Assembly (NCBI RefSeq): GCF_003837805.1 | Contig: NZ_RQIT01000006.1 | Location: 124,001 to 188,000 of the forward strand | Length of the DNA stretch: 64,000 nucleotides | Source: Bradyrhizobium sp. RP6 | GTDB taxonomy: Bacteria > Pseudomonadota > Alphaproteobacteria > Rhizobiales > Xanthobacteraceae | Reading direction: 5' to 3' | Shown here: piece after piece, positions 48,247 through 56,644 of the stretch | Layout: every line of letters starts with the position of its first letter | Position numbering within the stretch: position 1 is the first letter of the stretch | Program-made: the position numbers and the translations under genes | Notes under the pieces: model-generated | What the model saw: only the letters and a program-made list of their open reading frames with translations | The model's database searches: none | Told to the model about the DNA's origin: nothing

Positions 48247-48276
48247 CCTAGTCCTAGTCCTGGTCCTTGTCCTGGC
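48247..48276. repeat. Five tandem hexamers CCTNGT covering the emrA stop
   Basis: CCTAGT, CCTAGT, CCTGGT, CCTTGT, CCTGGC read in a row on the + strand. The emrA stop (TAG on the minus strand, 48254-48256) lies in the second unit, and the preceding codons give QDKDQD at the protein end. Copy-number change would alter the last residues in steps of two. Confidence 0.85.
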
Positions 48277-49423
48277 CCGCGGTCGCCGACAGGCCGAGCA
48301 GGCCGGCCAGCGTGCGCTTGTGGCCGGTGTCGATGGTGGCATAGACGCTCATGCCGGCCTTCAGCTTCCGCACATATTTGTCGGTCTCGTCGAAATAGAT
48401 GCGGATCGGCACGCGCTGTACCACCTTGACGAAGTTGCCGGTGGCGTTCTGCGGCGGCAGGATCGCAAATTGCGCACCGGTGCCCGGCGAGAGCGAGCCG
48501 ATCTTGCCCTTGAAGACGTGGTTCGGAAACGCGTCGACCTCGAGCGTCACGGGTTGTCCTTCGGTGACGTAGGTGAGGTCGCTCTCCTTCGGGTTGGCGT
48601 CAACCCAGGGATGGGCGACATCGATGATGGTGAATACCGGCGTGCCGGCGGCGACATAGCGGCCGAGCTGGATCTGCTCGACCTGCGTCGCCACCCCGCC
48701 CATCGAGGCGCGCACCACGGCGTGGTCGAGATTGCGTTCGGCATTGTCGAGCTTGGCCTTGGCCTCCGCATAGGCTGGGAATTTTTCCAGTGGCAGGTCG
48801 GGATCGCCGAGTAGCTGGGTCTTCGCCGTCGAGAGCTGCTGCCTGACATATTGCGCGATGGACCCGGACGTGACCAGTGCATTCGCTGCGTTGTCGAGAT
48901 CGAGCTGCGAGCCGAAACTGTTCTTCACCAGAGCCTGCTTGCGCTCGACGTCGCGCTGCTTCAGGTCGACGCCCTGCTGAGCGAGATTGAGCATGTCGCC
49001 GTAGATCTTGATGTTGGCGCGGAGATTGTCATAGGTCGTCTGCGCCTGCGTCAGCTGTGCTCTGGCCTCGTCCACCGCGAGGCGGAACGGCACGGGGTCG
49101 ATCTCGAACAGCACGTCGCCCTGCTTGACGAACTGGCCTTCCTTCACGACGACCTTCTGGATCTTGCCGGAGATGTCGGGCGTCACCAGCACCTTCTGCG
49201 CGCCGACATAGGCGTCGTCGGTTCCGACATAGCGTCCGCCATTGAGATAGAAGGTGAGGCCGCCGATGGCGACCACGACCGGCAGCACGACCAGGAGCAG
49301 GAAACGGCGATAGCGGCGCAGGCCCGCCACCAGGCGGCGGCGCGGATCGGTGCCCGCTTTCTTCGCCGGCTTGCCGCTCTCGCCCTTCTGCTCGGGCTGG
49401 AACTTGAGGACCTGATCAGCCAT
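48254..49423 (-). CDS. emrA: EmrA-type membrane-fusion protein of multidrug efflux
   Basis: The protein has 389 residues from the ATG at 49423 (AAGGAGC upstream). A cytoplasmic basic tail and one membrane span (about 38-62) precede VGTDDAYVGAQKV, the first lipoyl half, a long coiled-coil hairpin (about 115-205) and the second lipoyl half with beta-barrel (VRASMGGVATQV). This is the HlyD/EmrA family that bridges EmrB to an outer-membrane channel. It overlaps the marR stop by eight bases. Confidence 0.94.
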   Translation of the reverse strand: MADQVLKFQPEQKGESGKPAKKAGTDPRRRLVAGLRRYRRFLLLVVLPVVVAIGGLTFYLNGGRYVGTDDAYVGAQKVLVTPDISGKIQKVVVKEGQFVKQGDVLFEIDPVPFRLAVDEARAQLTQAQTTYDNLRANIKIYGDMLNLAQQGVDLKQRDVERKQALVKNSFGSQLDLDNAANALVTSGSIAQYVRQQLSTAKTQLLGDPDLPLEKFPAYAEAKAKLDNAERNLDHAVVRASMGGVATQVEQIQLGRYVAAGTPVFTIIDVAHPWVDANPKESDLTYVTEGQPVTLEVDAFPNHVFKGKIGSLSPGTGAQFAILPPQNATGNFVKVVQRVPIRIYFDETDKYVRKLKAGMSVYATIDTGHKRTLAGLLGLSATAGQDKDQD

Positions 49424-49898
49424 AGCGCTGCTCCTTACGCGCTTGTTCCGCGCCGCTGGCCTGGATCGCGGTCCGCACGTTTTCCTTGATGGTTTCGAGC
49501 TGGGCGAGGAGACGATGGGCATCCGCCGGATTGATGCCGTCGAGTGCGTTGGCGGTGATTTCGGACCTGAGCCCGCTCATCCGGCCGAGCAGCTGCCGGC
49601 CGGACTTCTTCAGGTAGAGGCGCTTGACACGGCGGTCCGAGGCGTCGCTGCGCCGTTCGAGCCAGTCATTGTCGCAGAGCTTGTCGATCAGGCGGGTCAG
49701 CGTGATCGGTTGCACCTCGAGCAGTTCGGCGAGTTCCGACTGCTTCATGCCCTCGCTGCGCTCGACCTTGGCCAGCACGGCCCATTGCGCGCGGGTGATG
49801 CCGAACCGCGAGGCCTCCTTGTCGGCATAGACGCGCAGCAGGCGGTAGAGCTCGGCGAGCGTGAACAGGAAATTCTGGTCGACAGACCCGCGGGTCAT
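49416..49898 (-). CDS. MarR-family repressor of the emrAB operon
   Basis: The protein has 160 residues from the ATG at 49898, with GGAG nine bases upstream. The winged helix-turn-helix has ITRAQWAVLAKVERSEGMKQSELAELLEVQPITLTRLIDKL as landmark region, wing DASDRRVKRLYL and dimerisation helices at both ends. It is the first gene of marR-emrA-emrB and overlaps emrA by eight bases. Such regulators usually repress their own operon until a phenolic or drug-like ligand binds; a 20-base palindrome lies 28 bases upstream of its start. Confidence 0.93.
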   Translation of the reverse strand: MTRGSVDQNFLFTLAELYRLLRVYADKEASRFGITRAQWAVLAKVERSEGMKQSELAELLEVQPITLTRLIDKLCDNDWLERRSDASDRRVKRLYLKKSGRQLLGRMSGLRSEITANALDGINPADAHRLLAQLETIKENVRTAIQASGAEQARKEQRYG

Positions 49899-49925
49899 GA
49901 GCTTGGTCTCCAATAAGCAGGAGAT

Positions 49926-49945
49926 ATCATAAGCAAGCTTATGAT
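49926..49945. promoter_or_regulatory. Palindromic operator upstream of the marR-emrAB operon
   Basis: ATCATAAGC-AA-GCTTATGAT has perfect 9-base arms. It is unusually AT-rich for this genome and lies 28 bases before the marR start. On the operon's strand it contains TATGAT, a good -10 hexamer, so a bound repressor would block polymerase. The size and symmetry fit a MarR dimer site. Confidence 0.8.
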
Positions 49946-49981
49946 TATTTCATGGCGGATTAACGGGTGGCTGTCCCGCAA

Positions 49982-49998
49982 TGCCAGCATGGCTGGCA
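49982..49998. promoter_or_regulatory. Small palindrome TGCCAGC-ATG-GCTGGCA in the marR / zur gap
   Basis: Perfect 7-base arms, 58 bases upstream of the zur start and 84 upstream of marR. It could be a second operator or a 5'-UTR hairpin. It does not resemble the usual AT-rich Zur box. Confidence 0.4.
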
Positions 49999-50055
49999 GC
50001 CGTTCGCAGCGTCGTGCTTTGGGTTCCCGGGCCAAAATGCTAAAAGATTTATCGC

Positions 50056-50550
50056 ATGACCCTCGCTAAGCCGGCATTTCCCGCGCCAGATCACGATCAC
50101 CGCCGCTGCGCCGCGGATGCGCTCGCGCATGCCGAGGCGGTCTGCGAGCAGCGTGCGCAGAAGTTCACGCCAATTCGCCGTCAGGTGCTGGGAGCCTTGC
50201 TTTCCAGCCACCGCCCGCTCGGTGCCTATGAGGTGATCGACGAACTGGCAAAATCGATGGCGCGGCCGGCGCCGATCACGGTCTATCGTGCCCTCGATTT
50301 CCTGATGGCCAACGGCCTCGTGCATCGCATCGAGAGCCGCAATGCCTATCTCGCCTGCGCCGCCCATGATCACGATGCGACCTCGGCTGTCGCGTTCCTG
50401 ATCTGCGAGCGCTGTGGCCTCGTCGGTGAGATCCCGTCGGCGTCCTTTGCCGGGGATCTCAATGCGGCCGCGCGCTCCTCGGGCTTTGCCCCCAAATTGT
50501 CCGTGGTGGAGATCACGGGCGTCTGCACCCATTGTCAGAAGATTGCATAG
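50056..50550 (+). CDS. zur: Fur-family zinc regulator, Zur-like
   Basis: The protein has 164 residues. PAPITVYRALDFLMANGLVHRIESRNAY is the winged-helix recognition region in the form typical of Zur, and the structural zinc site has two CxxC pairs, CERCG and CTHC. His-rich segments (DHDHRRC, AAHDHD) may bind the sensory metal. Zinc-loaded Zur represses zinc uptake genes. It is followed 35 bases later by a DMT exporter gene and then ispG, all in the same direction. Another Fur subfamily is possible but less likely. Confidence 0.85.
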   Translation: MTLAKPAFPAPDHDHRRCAADALAHAEAVCEQRAQKFTPIRRQVLGALLSSHRPLGAYEVIDELAKSMARPAPITVYRALDFLMANGLVHRIESRNAYLACAAHDHDATSAVAFLICERCGLVGEIPSASFAGDLNAAARSSGFAPKLSVVEITGVCTHCQKIA

Positions 50551-50585
50551 ACCAACGACGGCGCAAAGCCGGTATTCGGGAAGAG

Positions 50586-51539
50586 ATGTCCTCAGCTCAA
50601 ATCGTACCCTCCGCCGCACGCCCCCTCAGTGCCGGCGCCATCGCCCTCATGCTCATGCTGTGCCTGACCTGGGGGTTCAACCAGATCGCGGTGAAGCTGG
50701 TCCTGCCGGACATTCCGCCGATGCTCCAGGCCACGATCCGCTCGATGGGCGCACTGCCGGTGCTGTTCATCATCGGCACCTTTCGTGGCGTCAATTTCTT
50801 CGAACGTGACGGCACCTGGAAGCCCGGCCTGATCGCCGGGCTGATGTTCGGCATCGAATTCGTGCTGATCTTCCAGGGGCTGCGTCTCACATCTGCTTCG
50901 CGCGCGGTGGTCTTCCTCTATACGGCGCCGTTCTTCGTTGCGCTCGGCTCCTACCAGGTGCTTGGAGAGCGTCTTGGCAGCTCGCAATGGCTGGGCCTGG
51001 CCATCAGCTTTGCCGGCGTCGCCCTCGCGATCGGCGTGCCGCAGCCCAATGTCGATTCGCATGTTCTGCTCGGCGATCTCATGATCGTCGGCGGCGCTGC
51101 GCTGTGGGCCGCGACGACGCTGGTCGCCAAGGGCACGCGGCTGCGATTCGCCGCGCCCGAGAAGGCGCTGGGCTATCAGGTCGCCACCTCGATCCCGATT
51201 CTGGGGATGGCGGCCTGGCTGTTCGGCGAATCCATCACGCACATGCCGGCGCCGCTTTCGCTCGGCCTGATGGCGTTCCAGGCGATCTGGGTGGTGGGAA
51301 CCACGTTCACGCTTTGGTTCGCGCTGGTGAAGACCTACTCAGCCAGCAAATTGTCCGCTTTTACCTTCATCACCCCTTTGTTTGGCGTGGTGGGTAGCTA
51401 TTTCATCATGCACGACACCCTGAGCCTGACATTCGGGGCCGCCGCGGTCCTTGTAATTGCTGGGCTTTTCCTGGTTAACCGTCCGAGCCCATCGGCCGCG
51501 GCGCCGCGTGATGCATTGCTGAACGTCACCAAAACCTGA
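50586..51539 (+). CDS. DMT (EamA) family transporter
   Basis: The protein has 317 residues from the ATG at 50586, with GGGAAGAG directly before it. About ten spans in two EamA repeats: LTWGFNQIAVKL and LRLTSASRAVVFLYTAPFFVAL in the first; GGAALWAATTLVAKG and TYSASKLSAFTFITPLFGVVGS in the second. Such proteins export amino acids, metabolites or drugs. It is between zur and ispG, with only 12 bases to the ispG start, so the three probably form one transcript. Confidence 0.9.
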   Translation: MSSAQIVPSAARPLSAGAIALMLMLCLTWGFNQIAVKLVLPDIPPMLQATIRSMGALPVLFIIGTFRGVNFFERDGTWKPGLIAGLMFGIEFVLIFQGLRLTSASRAVVFLYTAPFFVALGSYQVLGERLGSSQWLGLAISFAGVALAIGVPQPNVDSHVLLGDLMIVGGAALWAATTLVAKGTRLRFAAPEKALGYQVATSIPILGMAAWLFGESITHMPAPLSLGLMAFQAIWVVGTTFTLWFALVKTYSASKLSAFTFITPLFGVVGSYFIMHDTLSLTFGAAAVLVIAGLFLVNRPSPSAAAPRDALLNVTKT

Positions 51540-51551
51540 TATTTGGACCCC

Positions 51552-52835
51552 ATGAACAAGCTCGAAAACCCTCTCGATTCCGACCTCGCAGGCCCGGCGC
51601 CCCGGCACCGGACCACCCAGGTCAAGGTCGGCAACGTCGCCGTCGGTGGCGGTGCGCCGATCGTCGTGCAGTCGATGACCAACACCGACACCGCCGATGT
51701 CGACGGCACCATCGCCCAGGTCGCAGCGCTTGCGCGCGCCGGCTCCGAAATGGTCCGCATCACCGTGGACCGTGAGGAGGCTGCAGCCGCGGTTCCGCAC
51801 ATCCGCGACGGCCTCGCCAAGCGCGGCATCACCACGCCCCTGATCGGCGACTTCCATTATATCGGCCACAAGCTGCTCGCGGCCTACCCGGCCTGCGCCG
51901 AGGCGCTGGCCAAGTATCGCATCAATCCCGGCAATGTCGGCTTCAAGGACAAGCGCGATACCCAGTTCGCCGACATCATCGAGATCGCGAACAAGAACAA
52001 CAAGCCGGTCCGCATCGGCGCCAATTGGGGCTCGCTCGACCAGGAGCTTTTGACCAGGCTGATGGACGAGAACGCCGCGTCTGCCAATCCGCGCGACGTG
52101 CGCGCGGTGACGCGCGAGGCCATGGTGCAATCGGCCCTCTTGTCCGCCGCGCGGGCCGAGGAGCTCGGCATGCCCAAGGACCGCATCATCCTGTCGGCCA
52201 AGGTGTCGGCGGTGCAGGATCTGATCGCGGTGTATCAGGATCTCGCGTCTCGTTCCGATTATGCCATCCATCTCGGTCTCACCGAGGCCGGCATGGGCTC
52301 GAAAGGCATCGTGGCGTCCTCGGCCGCGCTCGGCATCCTGCTGCAGCAGGGCATCGGCGACACCATCCGTATCTCGCTGACTCCGGAGCCCGGCGGCGAC
52401 CGCACCCGTGAGGTGCAGGTCGGCCAGGAGCTCTTGCAGACCATGGGCTTCCGCACCTTCGTGCCGCTGGTTGCGGCCTGCCCCGGCTGCGGCCGCACCA
52501 CCTCGACCACGTTCCAGGAGCTGGCGCGCTCGATCCAGGATTTCATCCGCGACGAGATGCCGACCTGGAAGACGAAATATCCCGGCGTGGAAGAGCTCAA
52601 CGTCGCGGTGATGGGCTGCATCGTCAACGGCCCGGGCGAGTCCAAGCATGCCAATATCGGCATCTCCTTGCCCGGCACCGGCGAAGCGCCGGCCGCGCCT
52701 GTCTTCGTCGACGGCAAGAAGTTCCGCACGCTGCGCGGCCCGACTATCTCCGCCGACTTCAAGGCGCTGGTGATCGACTACATCGACCAGCGCTACGGCC
52801 AGGGCGCCAAGGTGCCGGCGCCTGCGGCGGAGTAG
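51552..52835 (+). CDS. ispG: 4-hydroxy-3-methylbut-2-enyl diphosphate synthase
   Basis: The protein has 427 residues from the ATG at 51552 (a TTG three codons earlier is possible). TIM-barrel start [53 protein letters not shown] and [12 protein letters not shown] are IspG landmarks. The 4Fe-4S ligands are CPGCGR (about 311 and 314) and GCIVNGPGE (about 356). It converts methylerythritol cyclodiphosphate to HMBPP in the non-mevalonate isoprenoid pathway. The longer central insert of the large, plant-like form is absent. Confidence 0.97.
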   Translation: MNKLENPLDSDLAGPAPRHRTTQVKVGNVAVGGGAPIVVQSMTNTDTADVDGTIAQVAALARAGSEMVRITVDREEAAAAVPHIRDGLAKRGITTPLIGDFHYIGHKLLAAYPACAEALAKYRINPGNVGFKDKRDTQFADIIEIANKNNKPVRIGANWGSLDQELLTRLMDENAASANPRDVRAVTREAMVQSALLSAARAEELGMPKDRIILSAKVSAVQDLIAVYQDLASRSDYAIHLGLTEAGMGSKGIVASSAALGILLQQGIGDTIRISLTPEPGGDRTREVQVGQELLQTMGFRTFVPLVAACPGCGRTTSTTFQELARSIQDFIRDEMPTWKTKYPGVEELNVAVMGCIVNGPGESKHANIGISLPGTGEAPAAPVFVDGKKFRTLRGPTISADFKALVIDYIDQRYGQGAKVPAPAAE

Positions 52836-52863
52836 TTCTGCTCCGCCAGCGCTCCACACACGT

Positions 52864-53043
52864 CCGTCGTCCCGGACAAGCGCGCCTCAAGCGCGCGCCG
52901 ATCCGGAGCCATAAACACAGGACTTTGTGGTTATGACGAGCCGTCACTCCGAGTCTTCGCCAAACCTGATCCTGTGGTTGTGGGTCCTCAGATGCGCAAC
53001 TGCGCATCATGGCTCGCGCTCCTCGCGCCCCGGAACGACGGCC
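52864..53043. repeat. Long palindromic intergenic repeat (GTCGTCCCGGACAAGCGC class)
   Basis: The left half GTCGTCCCGGACAAGCGCGC is the same as at 11359. The right end reads CGCCCCGGAACGACGG. 'CCTGTGGTTGTGGGTCC' and AGATGCGCAACTGCGCATC are inside. It fills most of the 284-base gap between ispG and the dioxygenase gene. Confidence 0.75.
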
Positions 53044-53119
53044 GTGTTTGCAGCGCAGATTGCGTATCTGCCACCGCGCGCTACGATGTCCCCAATCAAC
53101 AAAGATCGGGAGACACGCC

Positions 53120-54016
53120 ATGAGCTCACTCGCCGGCAAGCAGGGTCCGCGCTATCGCCACACGATGGACGACGGCGCGCCGTACGAAACTATCGCGGTC
53201 GAGAAGCTCACCCCGATCATCGGCGCGGAAATCAGTGGCGTCGATATCGGCAAGCTCGTCGATGGCGACGCGCGCTCCAACCGGCAGATGGACGAGATCC
53301 ATCGCGCGCTCGCCGAAAACCTCGTCATCTTCTTCCGCGGCCAGCACATCACGCCGCAGCAGCATCTCGCTTTTGGCCGCAAGTTCGGCGAATTGCATGT
53401 CCATCCCGCGGCGCCCCACGAGGACGACGATCCGGCGCTGATGAAGATCTACGCCGACAAGAACTCGCCGCGCGCCAATGGCGAGGGCTGGCATTCCGAC
53501 GTGTCCTGCGATCTCGATCCGCCGATGGGCTCGATCCTTTACATCAGGCAGTGCCCGCCGCGCGGCGGCGATACTCTGTTCGCCAACATGTATGCAGCCT
53601 ATGAGGCGCTGTCGGACCGCATGAAGGCCTATCTCGATGGGCTCACCGCACTGCACGATGGCGAACCGATCTATCGCGGACTCTACGCCAATTACGGCGT
53701 CGCCGACCGTCCCTCGTATCCGCATGCCGAGCATCCCGTCGTGCGTACGCATCCGGTCACCGGCAGAAAGGCGCTCTACGTCAACCGCGGCTTCACCCGC
53801 CACATCAACGGCATCCCGCGCGACGAGAGCGATGCGATGCTGGCCTATCTCTACCAGCACGCCGAGAACCCGCTGTTCCAGTGTCGCTTCCGCTGGACCG
53901 AGAACGCCATCGCCTTCTGGGACAACCGCTGCACCCAGCACCGCGCGATGTGGGACTACTGGCCGCATACGCGGTCTGGCACGCGCGTGACGGTGAAGGG
54001 AGAGCGGCCGATCTGA
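53120..54016 (+). CDS. TauD/TfdA-family alpha-ketoglutarate-dependent dioxygenase
   Basis: The protein has 298 residues from the ATG at 53120, preceded by GGGAGA. It has the Fe(II) facial triad: His-x-Asp in GWHSDVS (about 124-126) and a distal His in TQHRAMWDYW (about 274), then Arg in RSGTRVTV for alpha-ketoglutarate. ALAENLVIFFRGQ and GGDTLFANMY are family landmarks. Family members oxidise taurine, alkylsulfates, or aryloxyacids with loss of sulfite or glyoxylate. No sulfonate transporter is adjacent, so the substrate is unknown. Confidence 0.93.
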   Translation: MSSLAGKQGPRYRHTMDDGAPYETIAVEKLTPIIGAEISGVDIGKLVDGDARSNRQMDEIHRALAENLVIFFRGQHITPQQHLAFGRKFGELHVHPAAPHEDDDPALMKIYADKNSPRANGEGWHSDVSCDLDPPMGSILYIRQCPPRGGDTLFANMYAAYEALSDRMKAYLDGLTALHDGEPIYRGLYANYGVADRPSYPHAEHPVVRTHPVTGRKALYVNRGFTRHINGIPRDESDAMLAYLYQHAENPLFQCRFRWTENAIAFWDNRCTQHRAMWDYWPHTRSGTRVTVKGERPI

Positions 54017-54139
54017 TCTCTCTCGTGCCCGGACACGAGCGTTATCTTGCGTTGACGCACTCCAATTCCCGCGCCAATCTTCCCGAAAACAACTCGCGGG
54101 CTTCGTCGCCGCCCGCGGGTCGCGGCAGCGGAGTATCGC

Positions 54140-54952
54140 TTGGGGCAATCGCGCAGCATCATCGCCGGGCTGGTCGCGTCGATCCTGCTGTCGTCGCTCG
54201 CCCTTGTCGATGCCGGCGAGGCTGCTGCCGCACGAAAGATTGCAAGACCCAGGCCGAAGCCGTCGCCACCGGCCAAATGCGAGATGCCGAGATTCAGGAT
54301 CGTCGTGGACGTCGGGCACACCCCGGACTCCTACGGCGCGCTGAGTGCGCGCAATGATCCTGAGTTCGGCTTCAACTTCCGCCTCGCCAAGCTGATCACG
54401 GCGAAGCTCAGGTCCGAAGGCTTCGCCGCAACCCGCCTGCTCGTCACGGATGGCAAGGCACGGCCGAGCCTGTTCAAGCGCATCAGTGCCGCGAACGAAG
54501 GCCGCGCCGATCTGTTCCTGTCGGTCCATCATGATTCGGTGCCGGACAAGCTGCTCGAGACCTGGGAATTCGACGGCGCAAAGAGCTATTTCAGCGACCG
54601 TTTTTCGGGGCATTCGCTGTTCGTGTCGCGACAGAATCCGCACTTCGCCACCAGCCTGATGCTGGCCCAGATGATCGGCAGTCAGTTGAAGCAGCAGGGC
54701 CTGCACTATGCCAGCCAGTACACCTTGCCCTTAATGGGCCGCTACCGGCGCCAGCTGCTCGACAAGGACGTCGGCGTCTATCGCTATGACGGGCTCATTG
54801 TGCTGTCGCGGACGAGGAGCGCCGCCGTGCTGATCGAGGCCGGCTCGATCATCAATCGCGACGAGGAGATGGAGATGAACTCGGCGGAGCGGCACGAGGC
54901 CGTCGCGGGAGCCGTCGCGGCTGCAATGAGGGAGTTTTGCGACAGGCGCTAG
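54140..54952 (+). CDS. N-acetylmuramoyl-L-alanine amidase (Amidase_3)
   Basis: The protein has 270 residues starting at a TTG (54140) that has GGAG eight bases upstream. A signal peptide (about 1-30) and a short Pro-rich linker are followed by the zinc amidase: VVDVGHTPDSYGA (first His), SVHHDSV (second His) and VLIEAGSI (catalytic Glu). The second ligand Glu is not obvious; EFGFNFRLAK at the expected place gives a possible Glu. It should cleave the amide between MurNAc and the stem peptide in the periplasm. It is convergent with the antiporter gene. Confidence 0.88.
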   Translation: MGQSRSIIAGLVASILLSSLALVDAGEAAAARKIARPRPKPSPPAKCEMPRFRIVVDVGHTPDSYGALSARNDPEFGFNFRLAKLITAKLRSEGFAATRLLVTDGKARPSLFKRISAANEGRADLFLSVHHDSVPDKLLETWEFDGAKSYFSDRFSGHSLFVSRQNPHFATSLMLAQMIGSQLKQQGLHYASQYTLPLMGRYRRQLLDKDVGVYRYDGLIVLSRTRSAAVLIEAGSIINRDEEMEMNSAERHEAVAGAVAAAMREFCDRR

Positions 54953-54987
54953 CTTGCCTGGCCGCTTCAAGCGAAGACGATGCGAAG

Positions 54988-56595
54988 CTACAACGGCGCG
55001 CCCCGATACTCCCGGTTCGCCAGGCTCGCCTCCTCCAGGTCGAGATCCCGCTCGATCCGCCGTCGCGTCTCGTCGGTGATCTGGCCCTCGCGCAGGAGGC
55101 CGTGGATGAATTTGCGTTCGGCGGCAATCAGCTCGCGGGTCAGCGCGGTACCGGCGGCGGAGACGTCGTGGTGGTTGGGATCGAGCGAGTCGGGGAGCTG
55201 GTTGACGCGGATGTCGTGCCTTGCGCGCAGCAGCCGCATCACTTCTTCGGACACTTCCTTCTGCGCGGTCAGCGCGTCGAGCGATTCCAGTGCGGCATCG
55301 AGCGCCTGGCGCCGGGCGGCGATCTCGGCCTCGTGCTCCGTGGCATGCTCGTGGCGGCCGGCCTCGGCGACGCCGAGCCAGCGCACGACCGGCGGCAGCG
55401 TCAGGCCGACGCCGATCAGCGTCACGAAGATGACGCCGAAGGCGACGAACAGGATCAGGTCGCGATACGGAAAGGCCTCGCCATCCGGCAGCGTGAACGG
55501 CAGCGCCAGCGCGGCCGCCAGCGACACGGCGCCACGCACGCCGGTGAAAGCAAGCACGAACGGCCATTGCCATGGCGGCGACGGGTCGCGCTTGCGCAGA
55601 GACTTGCTGAGCATCCGCGGCAGGTAGGTCGCGGGGTAGAGCCAGGCGAAGCGCGCGATCACGACGATGACCAGGACCACGGCCGTCGCGATGAGAATGT
55701 CGTCGAGCGGGAAGGACTTCGACTTCTCGTAGAGCGCGCGCATCTGGAAGCCGGTGAGCAGGAACAGCATGCCCTCGATCAGGTAGATCACCAGATCCCA
55801 GAAGAAGATGCCTTGCAGGCGCGTTGCCGACGAGATCAGCAGCGGCCCGTTCCAGCTCACGTAGAGGCCGCAGGCGACGGTCGCGATCACGCCGGAGCCG
55901 CCGACATGTTCGGGCAGCCAGTAGGAGACGTAGGGTGTGATCAGCGACAACGTCAGCTCGACCTGCGGATCACCGGACCATTTGCGGAAGCGCAAGGAGA
56001 GCCAGCCGACGCCGATGCCGAAGGCGATCTCGCTGGCGACGATCAGGAGGAACTCGCCGGCCGCGAGCGGCAGCGAGAAATGTCCGACCATGATCGCGGC
56101 GAGCGCAAAGCGGTAGAGGATCAGCGCAGTGGCGTCATTGGCCAGCCCTTCACCCTCGAGGATGACCAGGAGCCGGCGCGGCATGTTGAGCCGGCGCGCG
56201 ATCGCGAGCGGCGCCACCACGTCGGGCGGCGCCACGATGGCTCCCAGCAGGAAGGCGACGGTCCAGGGCAGGCCGATCATGTAGTGCGTGGCGGCCGCCA
56301 CCATCGCCGCGGTGAAGATCACCGCGCCGACCGCGAGCAGCACGATCGGGCGCAAATTGTTCTTGAACTCGCGCCAGCTCATGGCGACGCTCGCCGAGTA
56401 GATCAGCGGCGGCAGCACCATCAAGAGCACCAGCTCCGGCGGCAGCTCGACCGGCGGCATGCCCGGCACGAAGGCCAGGCCGACGCCGGCCAGCATCAGC
56501 AGAATGGCCGGGGCGACGTTGAAACGGCGCGCAGCCAGCGCCACGCCGGCCAGAACGGCAAGCAGGATCAGAAAGGTCTGAAATTTCGCTTCCAT
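54988..56595 (-). CDS. Na+/H+ antiporter, CPA1 (NhaP-type) family
   Basis: The protein has 535 residues. Twelve or so spans occupy about residues 1-410. The ion-binding Asn-Asp pair is in GEGLANDATALI, and FTGVRGAVSLAAALALP is the other family signature. A C-terminal cytoplasmic tail of about 125 residues is acidic and helical (HEHATEHEAEIAARRQALD). It exchanges Na+ or K+ for H+ across the inner membrane. Ion preference cannot be read from sequence. The ATG at 56595 starts MEAKFQTFL. Confidence 0.93.
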   Translation of the reverse strand: MEAKFQTFLILLAVLAGVALAARRFNVAPAILLMLAGVGLAFVPGMPPVELPPELVLLMVLPPLIYSASVAMSWREFKNNLRPIVLLAVGAVIFTAAMVAAATHYMIGLPWTVAFLLGAIVAPPDVVAPLAIARRLNMPRRLLVILEGEGLANDATALILYRFALAAIMVGHFSLPLAAGEFLLIVASEIAFGIGVGWLSLRFRKWSGDPQVELTLSLITPYVSYWLPEHVGGSGVIATVACGLYVSWNGPLLISSATRLQGIFFWDLVIYLIEGMLFLLTGFQMRALYEKSKSFPLDDILIATAVVLVIVVIARFAWLYPATYLPRMLSKSLRKRDPSPPWQWPFVLAFTGVRGAVSLAAALALPFTLPDGEAFPYRDLILFVAFGVIFVTLIGVGLTLPPVVRWLGVAEAGRHEHATEHEAEIAARRQALDAALESLDALTAQKEVSEEVMRLLRARHDIRVNQLPDSLDPNHHDVSAAGTALTRELIAAERKFIHGLLREGQITDETRRRIERDLDLEEASLANREYRGAPL

Positions 56596-56644
56596 GATGG
56601 TCTGTCTTGACCCTGAAGCGCCCTCAAGGTCAATGCGGCGCTGC

